NCBI GenBank assembly: GCA_050953725.1
Contig: JBMNNB010000001.1
Location: forward strand, 1,145,580-1,209,579
Origin: DTU053 sp012520115
GTDB taxonomy: Bacteria > Bacillota > Clostridia > Oscillospirales > Acutalibacteraceae
Direction: 5' to 3'
DNA: 64,000 bases
A program made the translations under genes and the position numbers. This document shows positions 50,857 to 57,189 of this stretch, one piece after another. The notes under the pieces were generated by a model. That model had not been told where the DNA came from. It saw only the letters and a program-made list of their open reading frames with translations, and made no database searches. Every line of letters starts with the position of its first letter. Positions within the stretch are counted from its first letter, which is position 1.

Positions 50857-52152
50857 TTATGCTTTACCTGCAACTTTATTAAAGGCGTTTTCAATATCGG
50901 CAATGATATCGTCGATATGCTCGGTGCCTACCGAAAACCTTATGGTGTTGGGCTTGATGCCGCTTTCCAGAAGCTCCTCACCGGAAAGCTGCGAATGGGT
51001 GGTGCTGGCCGGATGAATGACAAGGGACTTGACATCCGCCACATTTGCAAGCAGTGAGAACAGCTCAAGGGAGTCTATGAACTTCTTTGCGGTGTTGTCG
51101 TCGCCCTTTATTTCAAATGTGAAAATCGAGCTGCCGCCGTTCGGGTAATACCTCTTGTAAATCTCGTGGTCCGGGTGAGTCTCGATAGCGGGGTGGTTTA
51201 CCTTCTCTACAAGCGGATGATTCTTGAGGAAATCTACGACCTTGAGAGCGTTGTAGACATGGCGCTCGACCCTTAAGGAGAGGGTTTCAAGTCCCTGAAG
51301 GAAGAGGAAGGAATGGAATGGACTGAGTGCAGCTCCCGTATCTCTTAAGAGTGTGGTTCTTGCCTTTATGATATATGCAGCCTTGCCTACTGCGTCCGTA
51401 AAGACCACGCCGTGATAGCTGGGATTTGGCTTTGAAAGGCCGGGGAACTTATCGGCTGCAGCCCAGTCGAAGTTGCCGCCGTCGATGATTACACCGCCGA
51501 TTGCAGTACCGTGACCGCCGATGAACTTAGTTGCGGAGTGAACAACGATGTCTGCGCCGTGCTCAATGGGTCTGAACAGATAGGGCGTTGCGAAGGTGTT
51601 GTCGACGATGAGCGGAATGCCGTGCCTGTGGGCGACCTCTGCTATGGCGTCGATATCTACGATTGTGGAGTTCGGGTTTCCGATGCTCTCAACGAATATC
51701 GCACGGGTCTCGGGGCGGATTGCTGCCTCGAAATTCTCCGGCTTGTCGCCTGATACGAAGGTGGTTTCAATGCCGACGTCCTTTAAGGTGTTGGCAAAGA
51801 GGTTATATGTGCCGCCGTAAATCCTGTTGTCGGAGATGATATGACCGCCTGCGGTGACAATGTTCAGAACCGCATAGGTTATTGCTGACGAACCTGAGGC
51901 TGTGGCTAAGGCGCCTATGCCTCCTTCAAGAGCGTTTATCCTCTGCTCGAAAACATCGTTAGTGGGGTTTGTAAGCCTTGAATATATATTGCCGACCTCT
52001 CTGAGTCCGAATCTGGCTGCGGCGCTCTCTGCGTCCGGGAATACATAGGAAGTTGTGGCGTAAATGGGCACCGCTCTTGCGTCGGTTGACGGATCGGGAT
52101 TTTCCTGACCTGCGTGAAGCTGGATTGTCTCAAATCTATATTTCTTACTCAT
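50857..52152 (-). CDS. metY: O-acetylhomoserine sulfhydrylase (MetY-like)
   Basis: PLP enzyme that makes homocysteine from O-acetylhomoserine and sulfide. 431 aa of the Cys/Met metabolism family: THAGQ-like LHAGQENPDPSTDARAVPIYATTSY, a GSSAITYA phosphate loop, and the PLP Lys in VHSATKFIGGHG. The loop GLSKPNPSYHG is typical of the longer MetY type. Start is ATG 52152 with AGAGGT 8 bp upstream. That ribosome site lies in a stem with the end of a leader peptide; see the leader entries. Confidence 0.9.
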   Translation of the reverse strand: MSKKYRFETIQLHAGQENPDPSTDARAVPIYATTSYVFPDAESAAARFGLREVGNIYSRLTNPTNDVFEQRINALEGGIGALATASGSSAITYAVLNIVTAGGHIISDNRIYGGTYNLFANTLKDVGIETTFVSGDKPENFEAAIRPETRAIFVESIGNPNSTIVDIDAIAEVAHRHGIPLIVDNTFATPYLFRPIEHGADIVVHSATKFIGGHGTAIGGVIIDGGNFDWAAADKFPGLSKPNPSYHGVVFTDAVGKAAYIIKARTTLLRDTGAALSPFHSFLFLQGLETLSLRVERHVYNALKVVDFLKNHPLVEKVNHPAIETHPDHEIYKRYYPNGGSSIFTFEIKGDDNTAKKFIDSLELFSLLANVADVKSLVIHPASTTHSQLSGEELLESGIKPNTIRFSVGTEHIDDIIADIENAFNKVAGKA

Positions 52153-52291
52153 GTGCAAATACCTCTTTCATTAATTATTTTTGATGATTTTGAAAAAAAG
52201 ATGGGGTGAAGGTTATTTGCACCGGCACATTCGGCCGTTTCTGAAATTGCTCCTTAACGCTCTGAATACTACTGAATACATTGAATGTGCC
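52153..52291 (-). promoter_or_regulatory. metY translational attenuator (two stems around a leader peptide)
   Basis: Stem A: GGCACATTC (52283-52291, at the leader's own ribosome site) pairs perfectly with GAATGTGCC (52224-52232, over the leader's first Cys codon). Stem B: GTGCAAATA (52214-52222, last Cys codon to stop codon) pairs perfectly with TATTTGCAC (52153-52161, between the metY Shine-Dalgarno and ATG), with ACC/GG adding pairs across a bulge. A ribosome stalled at the Cys codons would open both. Confidence 0.65.
52213..52281 (-). CDS. Cysteine-codon leader peptide (22 aa)
   Basis: The minus-strand frame begins ATG TAT TCA GTA and encodes MYSVVFRALR...GRMCRCK followed by TAA, with AAAGGAGG 7 bp before the ATG. 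Two UGC codons stand at positions 19 and 21 of 22, right at the end. It is 60 bp upstream of metY. Cys at the end of a short peptide before a sulfur-assimilation gene is the known layout of cysteine-sensing leader peptides in other phyla. Too short for homology by eye; the signals and position carry the call. Confidence 0.65.
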   Translation of the reverse strand: MYSVVFRALRSNFRNGRMCRCK

Positions 52292-52350
52292 TCCTTTAAT
52301 TGAATTAGCAATATCTGCTTGCATATAATATTGATATGTTTTGTATACTT

Positions 52351-52356
52351 TGTCAA
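52351..52356 (-). promoter_or_regulatory. -35 element of the metY leader transcript
   Basis: Minus strand TTGACA; an AT-rich CAATATTAT stretch 17-20 bp on could serve as -10 but is not a clean match. Confidence 0.4.
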
Positions 52357-52583
52357 TAACCTATTTTATATTCTCAATTTATTATAAAAACAGAATAAAT
52401 CAAAACCCTGTTCTTGTGCGTTTTGACATATTTTTCATAATAGTCTGAGTCATGAAAATCTGAATTGAGTTTATAACCGTAAAATATGATAAATATTGAC
52501 ATTAACAGGAAATATTAATAAGCTTGAGATATACATATTGTTTGCCGTGCTTGTCCGTATTTTTGTCAGACTTCGGAGGAAAT

Positions 52584-53456
52584 ATGTTTATACTGTTTGT
52601 TTTCCTTTTGTCGGCTTTTTTATCATCACTGTTCTTTATTTTTGCCACGTATGTGTCAGAGATTGATCTCAAGTACACTAAAAAATTCACTGAAAACCAG
52701 AAATATGTACTTATAACCGCAATAGGCTGTCTTTTCCTCTTATTTATTTTTCAAAAGGAGATTTATCCCCAATTGTGTCCTGTACCTAAAAACGGATATG
52801 TTATGAAAATACCCGATTTTGAATCATCGAACTTTTACAGCCTGTTTGTGATGTTTTACTGCGTCTGTTTTTGTTTCATGACTGCCGGGAAAAAACAGCG
52901 TAGACCAGACAAAGACAGCTATATTTTTTGGTTATTCTTTATACCCATAAGAGTAAACAGAAAAAAGCGCAAATATCGGGAAACAAGAGTGTATCAGCTA
53001 TTATTGAAAAGCCGACCCTTGATACTTACGATAATTTTCTTTGCAGCTGCTTTTCTCAATTATCTTATTAATATTGAAGAATTTACATACTATGTTCCGG
53101 GAGAAGAAATAGGTATTTATTCAAATAGGGGCATTAAAACCCAATACTCCTTTAATGACATTGAAGATGTGGAACTGAATTCTTATCTTTGGTATGGCAA
53201 ACAAGAGAAATATTTGAATATTACTTTTACTGACGGGCGAAGTCTGAGACTTGATAGTAAGACCGATGGATCGAAAAGATTTTTGTATGATTGGAAGGGC
53301 GAAATAAGAAGAACCGAAGTCGGGAAAGAAGAACGAAACGCCACGGGCTTGCCGAAAGACAACACTACTAAGAAAAAACCGCCGGAAGGCAGCACGGCTG
53401 CGACAGAATCGCAGACAGATAAAAGCTATCCCGTAAGTACGGAAATTATGTCTTAG
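52584..53456 (+). CDS. Uncharacterised four-helix membrane protein
   Basis: 290 aa. Four membrane segments (about 1-24, 43-58, 85-102 and 147-167), a basic loop with KKQRR and NRKKRKYR, then a hydrophilic domain with EEIGIYSNRGIKTQYSFNDIEDVEL and LNITFTDGRSLRLDSK, which looks like a small PH-like or YcxB-type beta domain, and a Ser/Thr-rich end. GGAGG lies 4 bp before ATG 52584. More AT-rich than its neighbours. I do not recognise a family. Confidence 0.65.
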   Translation: MFILFVFLLSAFLSSLFFIFATYVSEIDLKYTKKFTENQKYVLITAIGCLFLLFIFQKEIYPQLCPVPKNGYVMKIPDFESSNFYSLFVMFYCVCFCFMTAGKKQRRPDKDSYIFWLFFIPIRVNRKKRKYRETRVYQLLLKSRPLILTIIFFAAAFLNYLINIEEFTYYVPGEEIGIYSNRGIKTQYSFNDIEDVELNSYLWYGKQEKYLNITFTDGRSLRLDSKTDGSKRFLYDWKGEIRRTEVGKEERNATGLPKDNTTKKKPPEGSTAATESQTDKSYPVSTEIMS

Positions 53457-53469
53457 GAATATAAAAATC

Positions 53470-53503
53470 ACCTGTCGCATCAGAACACCGCTCTGCGACA
53501 GGT
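53470..53503 (+). terminator. Terminator of the membrane protein gene
   Basis: ACCTGTCGC...GCGACAGGT with TTAATTTATGTT following. Confidence 0.6.
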
Positions 53504-53514
53504 TAATTTATGTT

Positions 53515-53548
53515 ATTTTGCTGACGACGGTTTCTCCGTCAGCAAAAT
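53515..53548 (-). terminator. Hairpin after the DNRLRE-like gene
   Basis: ATTTTGCTGACG...CGTCAGCAAAAT, a 12-bp stem touching the stop codon of the minus-strand gene. Confidence 0.6.
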
Positions 53549-53549
53549 T

Positions 53550-54125
53550 CTATGGTCTGTTAATTGTGACATTGCAGTCGGCGCAGTTTAAGGCGGGGGT
53601 CGGGAACGGGCCTATTCCGCTGCATATAAGTCTCAGGGTGGGGTGCATTCCTGTTATATCGCAGCGGTTTGATTCATAAAAAACGCATTGGGCGTTTTTG
53701 CTGCCGGCAAGCAGCAGCCCTTTATTCTCCAAACTCAAATCAAGCCAAGCCTTTACGATGTCTGTGACGTCAATTTCGGTATAGCTCTTACAGTTATCGT
53801 TATTGAAGACTACCCTTCGTCCCCTGTCAATCGCCGGCATACTGAACATACAGCTGTATATGCTGAAATAATCCGTGAGCGGGAACAGATAATATTTATT
53901 TTCCTCACTTTCCGCATTGCAATCCCCTTCCCCGAAGGGCGGGGATTTATAGAGAACAAGCCGAGCCTCATCAATCTGCCGTGAATTAATAAAAACGGGC
54001 AGATTGATAAATAAATATATCTGATTGTGACTGCCTAAACGCAGGGGGTCTTTCGGGAGTTCTAAATGACAGCAATTCAAAGAACTGTTTACTGAATCCT
54101 GACATTTAATATCGATTATGTTCAT
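53550..54125 (-). CDS. DNRLRE-domain-like protein
   Basis: 191 aa, no signal peptide. The beta-rich pattern QIYLFINLPVF...ARLVLYK...YTEIDVTDIVKAWL...NKGLLLAGS...HPTLRLICS is that of DNRLRE modules, which are usually found in exported adhesins or spore and fibre proteins. Cys residues are frequent (CQD, NCC, CDI, LNCADCN). It sits 72 bp after a 95-aa gene with a strong hairpin between. Function unknown; spore surface location is only a guess. Confidence 0.65.
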   Translation of the reverse strand: MNIIDIKCQDSVNSSLNCCHLELPKDPLRLGSHNQIYLFINLPVFINSRQIDEARLVLYKSPPFGEGDCNAESEENKYYLFPLTDYFSIYSCMFSMPAIDRGRRVVFNNDNCKSYTEIDVTDIVKAWLDLSLENKGLLLAGSKNAQCVFYESNRCDITGMHPTLRLICSGIGPFPTPALNCADCNVTINRP

Positions 54126-54153
54126 AAGCTTACCTCTGTTCCAGCTAAACCTG

Positions 54154-54185
54154 ATTGAATCCGCCGGAGAGCCGGCGGATTCAAT
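54154..54185 (-). repeat. 14-bp stem-loop between two co-directional genes
   Basis: ATTGAATCCGCCGG-ctct-CCGGCGGATTCAAT in minus sense; perfect and GC-rich, without a T-tract. May stabilise the upstream 95-aa message or limit read-through. Confidence 0.65.
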
Positions 54186-54197
54186 TCCACCTATGCT

Positions 54198-54485
54198 TTA
54201 TGCTGTGTAGTATACTTTGCCGTTATTTCCGGTTATGGTGCCGGTAAAAGCCACTGTCGGCTCATAAGCAAATGATGCAGTCTCCGGGATATCCGTTCCG
54301 GGAGTCACACTTTGGCTGAACAGTACATCCTCTGAAACGGTACCGTCAGTAAGTGTTGCGCCGTAATAAATAACCGAGCCGTTCTGCTCTGTCTCCTCTT
54401 CATAGGTAAAGGTAATGTCGACTACCTCAAATACATCATTATCCTGTAAAGCCTGAGCAATTACATCTACATTTACATTTGCCAT
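54198..54485 (-). CDS. Small acidic beta-rich protein (95 aa)
   Basis: No Lys until near the C-terminus and no Cys. MANVNVDVIAQALQDNDVFEV is followed by alternating strands (VDITFTYEEETEQNGSVIYYGATLT, FTGTITGNNGKVYYTA). AGGAGATATAATT precedes the ATG. The composition looks like a structural or self-assembling protein. It is upstream of the DNRLRE-like gene on the same strand, so the two probably make one assembly. Family not recognised. Confidence 0.6.
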   Translation of the reverse strand: MANVNVDVIAQALQDNDVFEVVDITFTYEEETEQNGSVIYYGATLTDGTVSEDVLFSQSVTPGTDIPETASFAYEPTVAFTGTITGNNGKVYYTA

Positions 54486-54669
54486 AATTATATCTCCTCA
54501 TGTTTCTTTCTCAGAAGCCAAACATTTAACTTCCATTCAATATTCTATGCACAAGCCCTAAATAAGTTATAAAGGAATGACAAGCATTATACGGGCAACG
54601 CACCTAAAGGGGTATCAACCGCATTTCATTTTCGGACCGCCGTTTTTTGAAAATGTTATGGGGGAATTG

Positions 54670-54698
54670 TTGAAGCGGCTTAGTAAAAGTTGTATATT
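54670..54698 (+). promoter_or_regulatory. Promoter of the putative glycosidase gene
   Basis: TTGAAG (54670-54675), 17 bp, TATATT (54693-54698). Confidence 0.55.
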
Positions 54699-54735
54699 TT
54701 AGCTGAAAGAGCTTTTGTTTTTCAGGGAGGCAGCT

Positions 54736-56688
54736 ATGGAGCATTTATACACAATCAATGATTTGAGTATAGACCGCATTGATGAGATATGCGAGGATGT
54801 GAAATATCAGTATGAGAACGGCATTGCTTCTTGCGCTTTGTTTATGATGCAGCTTGCGCCCCAGGGCAATCCCGTGTGGGACCTGGCGGGGCAGCTGTGC
54901 GATACATATATGAAATTCAAAGAGAGATTGAAGCCTTACAATATCCCGACTGGCATTCTGGTTCAGTCTGTACTGGGGCATGGGCATCCGCTTGTATTTG
55001 CGCCCTTTCAGCGTTATGTGAATTTTGATAACGGAGAATCTCCGAATGTTTACTGCCCATATGACGATGATTTCTGCCTTTATATTAAGGACTGCATGGC
55101 CAAAATCGCCGCCTGTCATCCCGATGTTATCATGATAGATGACGATGTGCGCATGATGATGTGGCGGGCGGGCATTAAAGGCAGCGTTAACGCCTGCTAT
55201 TGCCCCTTGCACAAGGCGGAGTTTACTAAGCGGACAGGCGTAGAAATCAACCGTGAAGAATTGTATGACCATGTTATGACCCATGACAAGGACGACCCTT
55301 ATACGAAGGCACTGAGGGAGATTCAGCATGACTCTTTAATAAAAATCGTAAGGTCGATGCGTGAGGGCATTGACAGCGTTGACCCGTCGATTCAGGGCGC
55401 AAACTGCACCACGGGCTATGTCTGCGAATCCATGAAGGAAATGGCGCATATCTTTGCCGGCAAAGGAAATTCGCCAATTGTAAGAGTACCGAACGGCACC
55501 TATGCTCCGACTACTAACAAAGATTTAGGTTCAACTATGTTCAGAATGGCCGTCTGCAGGGAAAAACTGCGTGAGGACGGCATCGACATTATATTAGCGG
55601 AAACAGATACAGTACCCTACAACAGATACGCCAAAAGCGCGAGATATCTGCATGCCCACTTGACGGCTTCGGTTTTTGACGGGGCAAAGGGCGCAAAGCA
55701 TTGGATTTCAAGATTCGGCGCAAGCGAGCCGAAGAGCGGCAAGGCTTACAGGAAGATACTCGCCGAACACGCAGGGTTCTATGACAGGCTTTCAGAGCTG
55801 TCAGCCGAATTGACGCCCGTCGGCTGCTGCGTGCCCTTTGTGACGCAGTATGAGCTGGACTTCAGGCCCGATAAGAATAACCTTAACTGCGCCTGGGCGA
55901 CGAAGGTTTTTGAGAGAATGGGACTACCCTTTTATTTTTCGAACAAGTTTACGGGGGCTTTGTTCTTGAATGAAACCCTGATTTCTCAGATGACCGATGC
56001 GCAGATTGAGAAAATGTTTGATTGTTCTTCCGTTTTTCTTGACTCCCCTTCGGCGGGACAGCTTATTGAACGGGGCTTTGAGCGCTTTGTCGGCGTGTCG
56101 GTAACTCCTTATGAGGGCAAAACGGTTTTCGGGGAGGTTTTTGAAAGCTCCGGGAACAAGTGCGCAAGGCAGTATGGCTTAAAGGAGCTGAGAATTACCG
56201 CCGAGGGCGTGAAGACCTTGTCCTATTGCTACCACAAGACCGAGAGCGGCTTTGAGCGTGTCTGCCCTGCCGTGACCGTGTCTCCCCGTGAAGACGGGAA
56301 AATCACGGTTGTTTACTGCGGCACGCCCGACACTCCGTGGAATTATATAGATGCCTTCTCCTTTTTGAATGAGAGCCGCAAGGAGCAGTTTGTAGAGCTG
56401 CTGAAAGGCATTGATGCACTGCCTGTTTATTATGCGGGGGATAACGAAATCTGCCTGCGGGCGGGCGTCACTTCTGGCGGAACGCTGGTGGCGATGTTTA
56501 TTAATATAGGCACAGACCCGGAGGAGACGCTGACAATAGGGCTTTCTAAGGAGGCGAAGGATATCAGTATGCTGCTACCCGACGGCAGCACGGCAAAATG
56601 CGAGTGGAAGCACAGCACCGACGGCATAGAAGTAATGACACCTGCGGAGAGTATGTATCCGGTTGTGCTGATAATTACAAATCAATAG
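54736..56688 (+). CDS. Putative TIM-barrel glycosidase of unassigned family
   Basis: 650 aa, cytoplasmic. The first 350 residues read like a barrel of the beta-galactosidase clan: GILVQSVLGHGHPL, DVIMIDDDVRMMMW, CYCPLHKAEFTKRTG, ILAETDTVPYNRY, AKHWISRFG. IDDDVR and LAETDT are places where acid/base and nucleophile carboxylates could be. The second half has beta segments (LTPVGCCVPF..., AGVTSGGTLVAMFINIG) like C-terminal domains of such enzymes. GGGAGG is 5 bp before ATG 54736. I cannot name the family. Confidence 0.55.
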   Translation: MEHLYTINDLSIDRIDEICEDVKYQYENGIASCALFMMQLAPQGNPVWDLAGQLCDTYMKFKERLKPYNIPTGILVQSVLGHGHPLVFAPFQRYVNFDNGESPNVYCPYDDDFCLYIKDCMAKIAACHPDVIMIDDDVRMMMWRAGIKGSVNACYCPLHKAEFTKRTGVEINREELYDHVMTHDKDDPYTKALREIQHDSLIKIVRSMREGIDSVDPSIQGANCTTGYVCESMKEMAHIFAGKGNSPIVRVPNGTYAPTTNKDLGSTMFRMAVCREKLREDGIDIILAETDTVPYNRYAKSARYLHAHLTASVFDGAKGAKHWISRFGASEPKSGKAYRKILAEHAGFYDRLSELSAELTPVGCCVPFVTQYELDFRPDKNNLNCAWATKVFERMGLPFYFSNKFTGALFLNETLISQMTDAQIEKMFDCSSVFLDSPSAGQLIERGFERFVGVSVTPYEGKTVFGEVFESSGNKCARQYGLKELRITAEGVKTLSYCYHKTESGFERVCPAVTVSPREDGKITVVYCGTPDTPWNYIDAFSFLNESRKEQFVELLKGIDALPVYYAGDNEICLRAGVTSGGTLVAMFINIGTDPEETLTIGLSKEAKDISMLLPDGSTAKCEWKHSTDGIEVMTPAESMYPVVLIITNQ

Positions 56689-56741
56689 GCAAAAATAAAA
56701 GAGATGAATGCGTGGTATGAACAAGCCCTAAAAGGGTATAA

Positions 56742-56915
56742 TGCCAGCTAAACTCTCAAGAGGTTCTGAAAAACGCCATTCGCATCACAAGCACTGCTAC
56801 TGCTAAAGCTGACGAGGTTGCCTCCATCGGCAGAGCCGGTAGTTTCCGAAATAAAAAAGAGCTGACTGATAGCAAAATCAGTCAGCTCTTTAACAATGTC
56901 GATAATTCTTAACGG
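56742..56915 (+). pseudogene. Possible gene remnant without start
   Basis: A 57-codon open frame (CQLNSQEVLKNAIRIT... to SQLFNNVDNS) has no start codon and overlaps the inferred guaA terminator. It may be a remnant or chance. Nothing else is seen in 56689-56855. Confidence 0.2.
56856..56891 (-). terminator. guaA: Strong terminator, probably that of the displaced guaA
   Basis: AAAGAGCTGACTGAT-tttgct-ATCAGTCAGCTCTTT plus further T on the minus strand. It stands 33 bp beyond the guaA-like stop in the att site, where the native guaA terminator would be. Confidence 0.7.
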
Positions 56916-56923
56916 ATGTGAGA

Positions 56924-56937
56924 TTACTCCCACTCAA
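56924..56937 (-). other. attachment site: 3' end of guaA
   Basis: In minus sense TTGAGTGGGAGTAA encodes (I/V)-E-W-E-stop, the conserved C-terminus of GMP synthase, which is a well-known integration target. No guaA reading frame continues upstream of it, as expected for the end of an inserted element. Confidence 0.65.
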
Positions 56938-57034
56938 CCAAGACTAAACAATTCTGTTTATGTATTTTTGCTTCTCGTTAGTCTTGATTTTTTTGATACA
57001 CGATGTATCTGTATTATCCTGTGTTAAACCGCCC

Positions 57035-57068
57035 TTGTTATCATTTTGTTATCGACGTTGATAACAAG
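57035..57068. repeat. TTGTTATC repeats near the element end
   Basis: TTGTTATC at 57036-57043 and 57046-57053 in direct order and GATAACAA at 57060-57067 inverted. Candidate integrase or excisionase arm sites. Confidence 0.35.
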
Positions 57069-57162
57069 AATAATTTTACTGTGGATAATGTGTAACAGGA
57101 ACCGAATACATTATAAGCTATTTTGCTTAGAATTTCAAGAGGTTTCGAAAAACAAGAAAAAA

Positions 57163-57182
57163 GGCACCGCCGAAGCGATGCC
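57163..57182 (-). terminator. blaR1-like gene terminator
   Basis: GGCATCG-cttcgg-CGGTGCC followed by T6 on the minus strand, with a UUCG-type loop. Confidence 0.8.
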
Positions 57183-57189
57183 TTCGCTA

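Noticed and set aside
52159..52523. SAM (S-box) riboswitch or T-box before metY
   Set aside because: The leader lacks the conserved S-box core and the T-box sequence; the pairing visible is that of the leader peptide.
54549..56735. ACAAGCCCTAAA present on both sides of the 54736 gene (about 54550 and 56721)
   Set aside because: Only about 12 bp, with no other end signature or integrase; likely chance, though a decayed insertion cannot be excluded.
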